Assembly: GCA_025463925.1 (NCBI GenBank)
Contig: JAODBK010000100.1
Span: 99,338 to 163,337 of the forward strand
Direction: 5' to 3'
From: Acidimicrobiales bacterium
GTDB lineage: Bacteria; Actinomycetota; Acidimicrobiia; Acidimicrobiales; AC-14
DNA length: 64,000 nt
Shown here: positions 43,136 through 51,804 of the stretch, piece by piece
Layout of the letters: the number at the start of each line of letters is the position of its first letter
Numbering within the stretch: the first letter of the stretch is position 1
Program-made: the position numbers and the translations under genes
The notes under the pieces: generated by a model
Database searches by the model: none
What the model was told of the DNA's origin: nothing
Seen by the model: only the letters and a program-made list of their open reading frames with translations

Positions 43136-44324
43136 GGCTCGGCCCCTCGAGGCCGCACGGGTCTTGGATCTCAGCGGTCCCATCGGCGCCTATTGCAGCA
43201 AGCTCTTGGCCGATCTCGGGGCAGACGTCATCAAGGTCGAGTTGCCAAGTGGCGACGCGCTCCGCCACCAGCCGCCGTTCCGTGACGATCGTGCCGGACC
43301 GGAATCAGCGCTGATGTTCGCGTACTTCCATCACAACAAGCGGGGGATAACGCTCGACTGGGAGCGTGCCGACGCCCAGGCGCTCTTGAGCGAACTCGCG
43401 TCGGACGCGGACGTCGTGATCGCGTCGCCGAAGGGCGATCAGCGGCGACTCACCGGCTTCGTCGACGACCCGCCATCGTTGTCGTGGGTGCCGGCAACGG
43501 TCCTCACCTGTTTCATCACGCCCTTCGGTGTCACTGGTCCATATCGGGACTGGCGTGCGACGCCGTTCACGTCCTTCGCAATGAGTGGCTGCATGTATCC
43601 GGTCGGAAGGCCCGAGGGCCCGCCGGTCGCGATGCCCGGGCAGCAGTTGTACGACGAGGCGGGCATCTGGGCCGCCTTCCTCATCCAAGCGGTGCTGCGC
43701 GGCCCGTCTTCGGCGCGGGCGCAGGTCATCGACCTCGCGGCCCACGAAGTCGGCTTCTTCAGGCAGCTGGGCCAGGAGCAGTACAGCGAACGGTGTCGGA
43801 TCAAGACCCGCGAGTCGAACTTCGCGGCACCGCCGAGCGGGATCTGGAACTGTACCGACGGGTTGCTGGACATCGCCGTCCATACGCCGGAGCATTGGGA
43901 CGTCTTCGTGGACCTTGTCGGGCGACCCGCGATGCTCGTCGACCCGATCTACCGGGACCGCAAGATGCGTATCGAGATGTTCGACGTCCTCGGCGACGTC
44001 GTCACCGACCTGCTGGCAACCCGCAGCGCGAGAGAGTTCGTGCGCGCCGGTCAGTCGGCCGGGTTGCCGTGCGCAGTCATGCATACGATCTGCGAAGTAA
44101 TCCAAGACGAGCAGCTGCGGGCGCGCCAGTTCTTCGTTGAGACCTCCCGGCAAGGGACCGGATCGTTCGATATCGCCGGCGCGCCGTTCCAGTCGGCGCC
44201 GACGCTGATCTCATACCGCAGAGCAGCTCCTCAGCTGGGCGAGTCGAACGAGGAGATCTACGTCGATGAGCTGAGTCACTCGCCCGACGAGCTTGCGAAG
44301 TGGCGGCACGATGGCCTCGTCTAG
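43128..44324 (+). CDS. CaiB/BaiF family CoA-transferase, first of four in tandem
   Basis: 398 residues from ATG 43128, which overlaps the Ltp stop. Conserved blocks are PIGAYCSKLLADLGADVIKV and ITPFGVTGPYRDW. The catalytic-Asp region reads QQLYDEAGIWAAF: Tyr is at the exact position and D176 one residue later, so the active-site status is uncertain. The TG(E/Q)GQ motif before the next strand is replaced by GPSSARAQ. The C-terminal 20 residues are variable. All four tandem CaiB genes overlap or nearly touch, so they are surely cotranslated. Confidence 0.9.
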   Translation: MREARPLEAARVLDLSGPIGAYCSKLLADLGADVIKVELPSGDALRHQPPFRDDRAGPESALMFAYFHHNKRGITLDWERADAQALLSELASDADVVIASPKGDQRRLTGFVDDPPSLSWVPATVLTCFITPFGVTGPYRDWRATPFTSFAMSGCMYPVGRPEGPPVAMPGQQLYDEAGIWAAFLIQAVLRGPSSARAQVIDLAAHEVGFFRQLGQEQYSERCRIKTRESNFAAPPSGIWNCTDGLLDIAVHTPEHWDVFVDLVGRPAMLVDPIYRDRKMRIEMFDVLGDVVTDLLATRSAREFVRAGQSAGLPCAVMHTICEVIQDEQLRARQFFVETSRQGTGSFDIAGAPFQSAPTLISYRRAAPQLGESNEEIYVDELSHSPDELAKWRHDGLV

Positions 44325-45531
44325 CGCTGGGGTTCCGTCCCTGCTCGACGGTCTCCGCGTGATCTCGCTTGGCGCGTTCGTCGCCGGCAACGTATGTCCG
44401 CTGCTGCTCGCCGAGCTCGGTGCTGACGTCGTCAAGGTCGAATCGCGATGGCATCCCGAAGCGCTACGTGCGTATGACTTCCCGGATCACGTGGAGCACT
44501 CCGAACCGTCCGGCGTGCGCACAACGGCGTTGTTCGCCGGGCTGACCCGCAGCACGCGAAGTGTTGGCATCGACATGGCGTCGGGCGACGGGCGCGCCGC
44601 CTTCGAGGCGCTTGTTGAGCGGGCCGACGTCTTGGTCGAGAATCTGGCCCCGGGGCGGTTGGCGTCGTGGGGCTTCTCCTTCGACGTCCTGCGTGCGGGC
44701 AATCCCCGTCTCGTCATGCTGTCGATGTCGGGGTACGGGCGGACGGGTCCCCTGGCGTCGTATCGAGCGTATGCGTCGAACATCAACAACTATCTCGGCC
44801 TCACGGCGGCTTGGGCGCCAGATGGCACTCACTTCGACTTCGTGGCTGGTGTGCACGGCGCACATGCGTTGGTCGCCGCGCTGGGCGCCGTTGAGAATGG
44901 TGCCGCCGGTGTGTTCATCGACCTGGCACAGACCGAAGCGGGAGCCACGCTCATGGGCCCGCTGTACCTGGACTGCTCGGCAAGCGGCCGTGAGTGGAGT
45001 GCCGACCCAAACGAGGTTCCCGGCGCGCTGCTCTCGGGCGCCTTTCGATGCCGCGGCGACGATGCCTGGGTCGCGATCGAACTCACCGACGCGCGCGACT
45101 GGTCCGCAACCTGCAGCTGTCTGGCGCGGGAGGACCTCGACCTGATCGGAACGCAGGACATCACACCCGATCATGTCGAGGCACTCCGGGCCGCGATCGG
45201 CTCGTGGGCCGCGACGGTGACACCGTTGCAAGCTGCTCGTGCGTTGCAAGCGGCGGGTGTCGCAGCCGGCCCCGTGCAGAACGGGGAGGACCTGTGGCAC
45301 GACGCGCAGCTCCGCAGTCGGGGCGCCTTCGTCGAGCTCGACCACCCCGACCTCGGCGTCATCGAGTATCCGAACACACCGAGCCGATTGACGGAGACGC
45401 CCGGACGCGTCACCAGTCGTGGCCCGAGGTTGGGTGAGCACACGACCGCAGTATTCGAGGAATGGCTGGGTCTGCGCTGCGACGAGGTTGACGATCTCGT
45501 GCGGCGCGGTGCGATTTGGCAGGCGGAATGA
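44311..45531 (+). CDS. CaiB/BaiF family CoA-transferase, second of four, Asp present
   Basis: 406 residues from ATG 44311, 14 nt inside the previous gene. SLGAFVAGNVCPLLLAELGA and MSGYGRTGPLASY are typical. The Asp position is D176 in THFDFVAGVHGA, so it has the residue needed for catalysis. In place of the R-x-x-TGxGQ segment it has AVENGAAGVFIDLAQ, which suggests a subgroup distinct from the 22198 protein. It may form a heterodimer with its upstream or downstream neighbour. Confidence 0.91.
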   Translation: MASSSAGVPSLLDGLRVISLGAFVAGNVCPLLLAELGADVVKVESRWHPEALRAYDFPDHVEHSEPSGVRTTALFAGLTRSTRSVGIDMASGDGRAAFEALVERADVLVENLAPGRLASWGFSFDVLRAGNPRLVMLSMSGYGRTGPLASYRAYASNINNYLGLTAAWAPDGTHFDFVAGVHGAHALVAALGAVENGAAGVFIDLAQTEAGATLMGPLYLDCSASGREWSADPNEVPGALLSGAFRCRGDDAWVAIELTDARDWSATCSCLAREDLDLIGTQDITPDHVEALRAAIGSWAATVTPLQAARALQAAGVAAGPVQNGEDLWHDAQLRSRGAFVELDHPDLGVIEYPNTPSRLTETPGRVTSRGPRLGEHTTAVFEEWLGLRCDEVDDLVRRGAIWQAE

Positions 45532-45535
45532 GATC

Positions 45536-46777
45536 GTGACCGATCAGCGTGCCCTACGTGGAATTCGGATATGTGATCTGTCGGGGCAGTTGGCCGGGGC
45601 GGGCGCGACGAGGTTCTTGGCTGCTATGGGCGCCGAAGTCATCCGCGTCGAGGATCCGGTGAAGGAGGGGTCCTGGGACGCGCTGCGCGGTATGCCGCCC
45701 TTCGTCGACGATCGGCGAGGTCGTGACCTCGGCGGCGCGTTCAACAACCACAACGTCGAGAAGCTCGGCGTCACCTTGAACCTCCGTACCGACCGAGGAA
45801 AGGAGCTCCTCCGTGAGCTCGTGGCCGTCTCGGATGTAGTGACCGAGAACTTCTCGGCCGACGTATTGGCTCGTCTCGGGTTCTCCTACGAGGAGCTGCG
45901 CGCGATCAAGGACGACATCATCTATGTCTCGAATTCGGGTTTCGGCCACGCCGGCCCGTATCGCAAGTTCAAGACGTGGGGCCCGATCGTTCAGGCGTGT
46001 TGCGGTCTCGCGTTCTCGACAGGCATCGCCGGGCAACCGCCAGCCGGAATCGGCTTCTCGTACATGGACCATCACGGCGCCAGCTTCATGGCCATCGCGA
46101 TCCTCGCCGCGCTCATCCATCGAGATCGAACGGGAGAGGGCCAGTGGATCGACATCTCGTGCACCGATGCCGGCGCGCTCCTCACCGGGCCCGCAATTCT
46201 CGACTACACCGTCAATGACCGGCCTCTGCGCCGGCCCCACTCGCCTGACAGCAACCGGAGTCCCTCTCCGCAGATGGCGCCGCACGGCATCTACCCCTCA
46301 GCGGGCGAAGACAACTGGATCGCCATCGCCTGCCGCAACGACCGAGATTGGCGGCACATGGCGGCGCTGATCGGGCCCGACTCGGCCGCCGACGAGCGGT
46401 GGACGAACCTCGCCGGTCGTGTCGCGGCGCAGGACGACCTCGATCGGTTGATCGCCGAGTGGACGAGGTCGCAGGGTCGAGACGAGCTCGCTGCCGACTT
46501 GCGACGCGTCGGCGTGCCGGCGACGGCGGTTCAGCGACCGGCCGAGCGGATGGACGACGATGCCGGAACTCTCGACTGGGAGCTATGGCCGACCGTGACC
46601 CACCGGGAGATGGGCAAGGTTCGAGTCGACGGGATACCGATCCATCTCTCGAAAACGGACTGGATCATCGAACGCGGCGCGCCCTGCCTCGGCGAGCACA
46701 ACAACGACGTTTTCGGCGGGCTGCTCGGACACAGCAACGAGGAGCTGCGTGAGATGCGGGAAGCCGGCGTGTTGTGA
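45536..46777 (+). CDS. CaiB/BaiF family CoA-transferase, third of four, Asp present
   Basis: 413 residues from GTG 45536, 4 nt after the preceding stop with GGCGGA nearby; the upstream open frame is not homologous. LSGQLAGAGATRFLAAMGAE and NSGFGHAGPYRKF are family blocks. The catalytic Asp is D178 in SYMDHHGASF, and AALIHRDRTGEGQWIDIS is a fully canonical segment, so this is the most typical transferase of the tandem. The stop overlaps the fourth gene as GTGA. Confidence 0.92.
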   Translation: MTDQRALRGIRICDLSGQLAGAGATRFLAAMGAEVIRVEDPVKEGSWDALRGMPPFVDDRRGRDLGGAFNNHNVEKLGVTLNLRTDRGKELLRELVAVSDVVTENFSADVLARLGFSYEELRAIKDDIIYVSNSGFGHAGPYRKFKTWGPIVQACCGLAFSTGIAGQPPAGIGFSYMDHHGASFMAIAILAALIHRDRTGEGQWIDISCTDAGALLTGPAILDYTVNDRPLRRPHSPDSNRSPSPQMAPHGIYPSAGEDNWIAIACRNDRDWRHMAALIGPDSAADERWTNLAGRVAAQDDLDRLIAEWTRSQGRDELAADLRRVGVPATAVQRPAERMDDDAGTLDWELWPTVTHREMGKVRVDGIPIHLSKTDWIIERGAPCLGEHNNDVFGGLLGHSNEELREMREAGVL

Positions 46778-48093
46778 ACGCAGCGGCGGAACGATTGGGT
46801 CCGCTGGCCGGGGTGCGTGTCACGGAGCTGGCGAGCGAGCACGGCGCATTCGCGGGAAAGATCTTCGCCGATCTTGGCGCCGACGTCGTCGTCGTCGAAC
46901 CTCCGGGCGGGCACGGCTCCCGGCTCTTCGAGCCGTTCCTCGACGACATCGGCGGGCCGGAACGCAGCCTCTGGTGGTGGCACTACAACACCGGCAAACT
47001 CGGAGTCACCATCGACCTCGACGATGAGTACGACGTCGACCGCTTTCGCACACTGGTCGCTTCGAGCGACATCGTCCTCGAGGGCGAGCCGCCCGGTCGG
47101 CTCGCGGCCTACGGGCTCGACTACGGAGACCTCGCACCAAAGGACGAACATCTGGTGTGGGTTTCGATCACGCCGTTCGGACGCGCCAACCCCCGAGCCC
47201 AGGAACCGGTGACCGACCTCACGATTCTCGCCGCGGCCGGACCAGCTTGGAGCTGCGGGTACGACGACCATTCTTTGCCGCCGGTCCGTCCGGGCGGCAA
47301 CCAGGGGTACCACACCGCGTCGCTGTGGGCCGTGATGGGTGCGTTGGTCGCGCTCTGGGCGCGTCGCCGCCTGGGCACAGGCCAGTTCGTTGACGTGAGC
47401 ATGCACGCGGCGTCCAACGTCACGACCGAAGCGGCGACCTACGAATGGCTCGTGGCGCACGCGACCGTTGAGCGACAGACCTTCCGCCATGCCGCCATTC
47501 GCCCCACGCCGCCCCGCTTGATACGCGCGTTCGACGGCGGCTACGTGATCGGAGCGCTGCCCCGTCACGCCTCGGAGTTCACGGCGCTCATCGATTGGAT
47601 GGTGGAGTTGAGTCTGGCGGATGCGTTCGATGAGTTCTTCTTCCTCGAGATGGCTGTCGAGCGCGGGGGGATTGTCGTCTCTGGGATCGAGATCGATCCC
47701 GAGGCGGCAGCGATCGGTCTGGCCGGCAACGACGCACTGCGCTTCCTGGCTGAACACCTTCCCGCGAAGGACTTCTTCCTCGGCGCGCAGCGGCGAGGTC
47801 TCCCGGTGGGAATCGTGTACGCACCGGAGGACGTCATCGAGGACGAGCACTTCGTGGCGCGCGGCTTTCCCGTGCACATTTACCACGAGGATCTCGACAG
47901 GTGGCTCATCTATCCCGGAGCGCCGTTTCACGCGTCTGCGTCCCCGTGGCGCGTGCGCGGGCGCGCGCCGCACATCGGCGAGCACAACGGCGCGGCATTC
48001 GACACGACCGGTAGTCGGGAGAACCCGGTAGCAACGGCATCTGGCCTCAATGGCGAAGGGCGCGAGCGGTGGAAAAGTTCGAATCCCGTGTAA
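46774..48093 (+). CDS. CaiB/BaiF family CoA-transferase paralogue, fourth of four, Asp absent
   Basis: 439 residues from GTG 46774. SEHGAFAGKIFADLGADVVV and ITPFGRANPRAQ show the fold, as does WARRRLGTGQFVDVS. The Asp position, ten residues before the Gly of VMGALVAL, is Tyr179 (GGNQGYHTASLW), so catalysis by the usual mechanism is not expected. With the adjacent Asp-positive third gene it forms the same plus/minus pair seen at 22198/23411. The last 25 nt overlap the Ltp gene downstream. Confidence 0.89.
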   Translation: MNAAAERLGPLAGVRVTELASEHGAFAGKIFADLGADVVVVEPPGGHGSRLFEPFLDDIGGPERSLWWWHYNTGKLGVTIDLDDEYDVDRFRTLVASSDIVLEGEPPGRLAAYGLDYGDLAPKDEHLVWVSITPFGRANPRAQEPVTDLTILAAAGPAWSCGYDDHSLPPVRPGGNQGYHTASLWAVMGALVALWARRRLGTGQFVDVSMHAASNVTTEAATYEWLVAHATVERQTFRHAAIRPTPPRLIRAFDGGYVIGALPRHASEFTALIDWMVELSLADAFDEFFFLEMAVERGGIVVSGIEIDPEAAAIGLAGNDALRFLAEHLPAKDFFLGAQRRGLPVGIVYAPEDVIEDEHFVARGFPVHIYHEDLDRWLIYPGAPFHASASPWRVRGRAPHIGEHNGAAFDTTGSRENPVATASGLNGEGRERWKSSNPV

Positions 48094-49205
48094 TCGTCTC
48101 CGGCGTCGGCCTGTCGGAGACGGGACGCGGCCTCGATCGGACCGGGCTCGACCTCGCGCTCGATGCCGCCCTCGCGGCCATCGGCGATGCCGGCTTGGGA
48201 CCGGGGGACATCGACGGCATTGCCTCGCTGCCCTTCGGGGACAGACCGCCCGAGGAACTCATCGACGCGTTGGGCTTGCAAATCGATTGGCTGGGCGCCC
48301 CGAGCTCGGGAGCCCAACTCGGGGTGATCATCAGCGCCGCGATGGCGATCGCGGCCGGACTGTGCCGCCACGTGTTGATCTATCGATCTGTCCAGCGGTT
48401 GGGCGGGCTGCTCGGGAGCGCCTCGGGGACGCTGCCCGCGCCGGAAGGACCCTGGGAATGGCACGTGCCGTTTCACGAGTACTCGGCCGTCAACCTGTGT
48501 GCGATGCAGGCGCGGCGGCACATGCACCAGTACGGCACGACGAAGGAGCAACTCGGGTGGGTCGCGATGACGTGTCGTCGTCATGCCGCCCTGAACGACA
48601 AGGCCGTAATCCGGTCGCCCTTGTCGATGCGCGACTACCTCGATGCTCCGATGATCAGCGACCCGCTGGGACGGCTCGACTGCGATCTTCCGATTGACGC
48701 CGCCGTCGGACTCGTGTTGTCGTCGTCGGCGTTTGTCGCCGATTGTCCGAACCCACCAGTCCGCATTGAAGCCGTCGGCTGTGCGAATCACGGCCCGACG
48801 GGATGGGAAACGCGCCTGGACTTCCCAACGATGGCGGCGAGGGACGCCGCCGCTCAGATGTGGTCCCGCACCGACCTCGGTCCCGCCGACGTGGATGTTG
48901 CCGAGGTCTACGACGGCTTCACGATTCTCACGCTCTCATGGCTGGAGGCATTGGGGTTCTGCGCAGAAGGCGAGGCGGGGCCCTTCGTGGACGGCGGCGC
49001 CCGGATCCAGCTCGGTGGTGAGCTTCCGCTGAACACCTACGGCGGGCAACTGTCGGCCGGACGACTCCACGGCTTGTGGCTGTTCCACGAGGCGGTTCTT
49101 CAGCTCCGTGGCGACGCGGGCGCGCGACAGGTTCCTGGCGCGAGCGTGGCCATCACGTCGGCGGGAGGCATTTCGAAATGTGGCTGCGTCCTTCTCACAA
49201 GATGA
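48069..49205 (+). CDS. Ltp-type thiolase-fold retro-aldolase candidate
   Basis: 378 residues from GTG 48069. The nucleophilic Cys is replaced by Ser (GAPSSGAQLG, residues 79-80). Ltp hallmarks are VAEVYDGFTILTLSWLEALG and NTYGGQLSAGRLHGLWLFHE, where thiolases have the GHPxGxxG motif. The family cleaves a beta-hydroxy acyl-CoA to a ketone or aldehyde plus a shorter acyl-CoA, with a DUF35 protein holding the CoA part. The DUF35 gene at 49257 follows by 51 nt. The protein is very similar to the 55667 protein (NTSGGQLSAGRLHG), so the pairs are paralogous modules. Confidence 0.9.
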   Translation: MEKFESRVIVSGVGLSETGRGLDRTGLDLALDAALAAIGDAGLGPGDIDGIASLPFGDRPPEELIDALGLQIDWLGAPSSGAQLGVIISAAMAIAAGLCRHVLIYRSVQRLGGLLGSASGTLPAPEGPWEWHVPFHEYSAVNLCAMQARRHMHQYGTTKEQLGWVAMTCRRHAALNDKAVIRSPLSMRDYLDAPMISDPLGRLDCDLPIDAAVGLVLSSSAFVADCPNPPVRIEAVGCANHGPTGWETRLDFPTMAARDAAAQMWSRTDLGPADVDVAEVYDGFTILTLSWLEALGFCAEGEAGPFVDGGARIQLGGELPLNTYGGQLSAGRLHGLWLFHEAVLQLRGDAGARQVPGASVAITSAGGISKCGCVLLTR

Positions 49206-49256
49206 GCTTCTTGGCGCCGCCGAGCGCTTCTACTTGACACGAACAGAGGTGGAGCG

Positions 49257-49697
49257 GTGCCGGAGCCGGCCAGGATCGTCCCGTCACTCGACGGACTCAG
49301 CCGCGCGTTCTGGACGGGTGGGAGCCGAGGCGAGCTCATGCTGTCGCACTGCCAGGCCTGTCAGTACTGGATCCATCCTCCGAAGCCGTTGTGTCCGCGG
49401 TGCCATGAACGCGACCTGCGATGGGAGCCGACGTCGGGTGTCGCAACATTGTTCTCGTACACGGTCAACTTCAAGGCGTGGAACCCAAAGGTTCCCGTTC
49501 CTTATGTCCTCGGGATCGTCGAGCTACCCGAGCAGGCTGGACTGCGGTTGACAACCAACATCGTGAACTGTTCGGTCGATGACATCGAGATCGGCATGCG
49601 GCTTCGCGTGAACTTCGAACAACACGGCGAGGTCTTCGTCCCCCTGTTCGAGCCGGCCGCATCGGTTGAGCGGCTACGAACTGAGTCCGCCGGATAG
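49257..49697 (+). CDS. DUF35 / OB-fold Zn-ribbon protein, partner of Ltp
   Basis: 146 residues. A rubredoxin-like zinc ribbon has four cysteines, C32, C35, C46 and C49 (CQACQYWIH, LCPRC), followed by an OB-fold (SGVATLFSYTVN, VPYVLGIVELPEQAGLRLTT). Proteins of this type (for example the C-terminal domain of ChsH2) bind next to Ltp aldolases and are needed for their activity. GTG 49257 has GGTGGAG just upstream. The end overlaps the convergent SDR by 24 nt. Confidence 0.92.
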   Translation: MPEPARIVPSLDGLSRAFWTGGSRGELMLSHCQACQYWIHPPKPLCPRCHERDLRWEPTSGVATLFSYTVNFKAWNPKVPVPYVLGIVELPEQAGLRLTTNIVNCSVDDIEIGMRLRVNFEQHGEVFVPLFEPAASVERLRTESAG

Positions 49698-50588
49698 ATC
49701 TGCGTTGGGCGCGGCTCGGGCGACGAGAGTCGGGACGACGCGCCCGAGCTCAGCGGGCTCCCAGCGGGCACCCTTGTCGACCGTCGGGCCGGCATGCCAG
49801 CCTTCGGCGACGCTGATCCGCCCGCCTCTCACGTTGAAGATGCGCCCGGTGATGTCCTTCGATTCCTCACTTCCCAACCACACGACGAGGGGCGCGACGT
49901 TGTTGGGATCGCGTGGATCGAACTCCGCGGGCCGCACTTCGGCGCGCTCGGCGTTGACGGTCTCAGTCATGCGGGTGAACGCACCTGGCGCAACACAGTT
50001 CACGGTGACGCCGTATCGCTCGAGCTCCATGGCCGCGATGATGGTGAAGGCGGCGATGCCGGCCTTGGCCGCTCCGTAGTTCGTCTGCCCCGGATTGCCA
50101 TAGATGCCGGCGGCGGAAGTGGTGTTGATGATCCGGGCATTGTTTGCCTCACCCGCTTTCGACCGCTCCCGCCAATATGTGGCGGCCAAACGAGAAGGCG
50201 CAAAGGTGCCCCGCAAGTGGACCCTGATCACCGCGTCCCAGTCGTCGATCGTCATGTTGACAAGCATCCGGTCCCGGACGACACCGGCGTTGTTCACCAG
50301 GACGTCCAGACGGCCGAACGTGTTGAGGGCCGCAGTGATGAGGCGTTGGGCGCCTTCCCATTCGGATATGTCGTCTCCATTGGCGACAGCATCGCCACCG
50401 GACGACCGAATCTCGTCGACGAGTTCGGCCGCCGGATCGATCGACGCTCCGGTGCCGTTGACGGTGCCTCCGAGGTCATTGACGACGACCTTCGCACCGT
50501 GCTGGGCGAAGGCCGTTGCGTACCCTCGTCCGAGCCCACGCGCCGCGCCGGTCACAACGACGACCCGTCCGTCGCAGATCATGGCCAC
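49674..50588 (-). CDS. Short-chain dehydrogenase, 17beta-HSD4 / multifunctional-enzyme type
   Basis: 304 residues. TGAARGLGRGYATAFAQHGA, VVNDLGG, VNNAGVVRDRML and NTTSAAGIYGNPGQTNYGAA with K next give the complete SDR set. It is a close relative of the 29183 protein (GNAGQTNYGAAK) and likely a 3-hydroxyacyl-CoA dehydrogenase. The C-terminal part ends in a short extension (VARAAPNADLSGG) seen in such proteins. It is last in the minus-strand operon CaiB-amidohydrolase-LLM-SDR. Confidence 0.92.
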   Translation of the reverse strand: MAMICDGRVVVVTGAARGLGRGYATAFAQHGAKVVVNDLGGTVNGTGASIDPAAELVDEIRSSGGDAVANGDDISEWEGAQRLITAALNTFGRLDVLVNNAGVVRDRMLVNMTIDDWDAVIRVHLRGTFAPSRLAATYWRERSKAGEANNARIINTTSAAGIYGNPGQTNYGAAKAGIAAFTIIAAMELERYGVTVNCVAPGAFTRMTETVNAERAEVRPAEFDPRDPNNVAPLVVWLGSEESKDITGRIFNVRGGRISVAEGWHAGPTVDKGARWEPAELGRVVPTLVARAAPNADLSGGLSS

Positions 50589-50609
50589 GCTACGAGGGCC
50601 CGAAGCGCA

Positions 50610-51737
50610 TCAGAGTCTCGCCGCGGCGGCCTCGGAATGCTCGGGCCGCACCACCGGGAGGACCTCCCTCGAGAACAACCGCAAGCTTTGCTCGCTCTCC
50701 CTCACCGACATTCCGGCAATTGCATGCAACATCAAGATGTGGTCGGTGCCGGTGACATCGGCATAGGTGCGCATCTTCTGAATGCACTGGTCGGGAGTTC
50801 CAAAGATGCCGCTGCGCAAATAATCGTCCCGCGGCGAGTCACCGCCCCGCATATTGCCACCGCCCCCGGGCCCGTACTGCTCGTAACCCTTGATGTTGGC
50901 GAACTGCTGTGGCTGATCGAAGCCGTAGTGCCGGCGCGACCCCTCGATGTAGCTCCCGAATGCCCGCTCGGCCACTTCGGACGCTTCATCTTCGGTCGCG
51001 GCGCAGTACGCAGGGACCGCGACGATTGGTCGCGTTGGCGAAAGCCCGATCGAAGCGCGGGCATCGTTGAAGATCCCACAGTTCTCGGTCATCGTCTCGA
51101 TCGACGTTCCACCAGTGCACATCAGGTCAAGGCCCATGCGGGCGACGACATCGAGGCTCGGTTTGCTCACCAGCGCGCCGTAAATGTGCTCACCGAGGCT
51201 CGGCGTCCACGGCCGCGGCCGCGTTGTCACATCGCTGACGTGGTAATGCGTTCCCTCGTAGGAGAACTCCTCGGTGCGGAGAGCGAGGCGCAGGATGTCG
51301 ACGCCCTCCTTGAAGCGTTCGCTGGCCTCGCTCTGATCGATTCCGAGGTACTGGTATTCAGAGGGCGAACTTCCCCGTCCAACGCCGATATGGATCTGTC
51401 GTCCCTGGAGCATGTTGTCGAGAACGGAGATTTCCTCGGCGACGCGCAGCGGATTGTTCCATGGCAGGACGACGACACATGTGCCCATCTCGAGGCGTTC
51501 GGTGCGGCCCGCCATGTAGTAGAGGATCGCGAGCGGGTTGCTCGTCATGTGATAGGGCGACCCATGGTGTTCGACCTGGAACAGTGCATCGAATCCCAGC
51601 GGCTCGAGCAGGTCGGCGATCGAGATGTTGTCCGCGTAGACCTGGCCGTCCCTCACCACCACGCGCTCATCGCCATCGGAGCCTTCGGAGCGGAGCCAAT
51701 CTCCACCCTGGAACCCGAGAAACACGCTTACCCTCAT
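50610..51737 (-). CDS. LLM-class flavin-dependent oxidoreductase
   Basis: 375 residues with a luciferase-like barrel: start MRVSVFLGFQG, EHHGSPYHMTSNPLAILYYM, VVVLPWNNPLRVAEEISVLD, HIGVGRGSSPSEYQYLG. The long central part carries FGSYIEGSRRHYG and SGIFGTPDQCIQKMR near the end. Enzymes of this class are FMN- or F420-dependent monooxygenases or dehydrogenases; actinobacteria have many of both. The flavin reductase, if needed, is not encoded nearby. It could insert oxygen or oxidise an alcohol in the pathway. Confidence 0.9.
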   Translation of the reverse strand: MRVSVFLGFQGGDWLRSEGSDGDERVVVRDGQVYADNISIADLLEPLGFDALFQVEHHGSPYHMTSNPLAILYYMAGRTERLEMGTCVVVLPWNNPLRVAEEISVLDNMLQGRQIHIGVGRGSSPSEYQYLGIDQSEASERFKEGVDILRLALRTEEFSYEGTHYHVSDVTTRPRPWTPSLGEHIYGALVSKPSLDVVARMGLDLMCTGGTSIETMTENCGIFNDARASIGLSPTRPIVAVPAYCAATEDEASEVAERAFGSYIEGSRRHYGFDQPQQFANIKGYEQYGPGGGGNMRGGDSPRDDYLRSGIFGTPDQCIQKMRTYADVTGTDHILMLHAIAGMSVRESEQSLRLFSREVLPVVRPEHSEAAAARL

Positions 51738-51804
51738 GAATCAATCCCTTCCGGATCCGTCCCTAATCCCATGTCTGGTCTCATCTGGCGGCTGTGGCGA
51801 GGGG

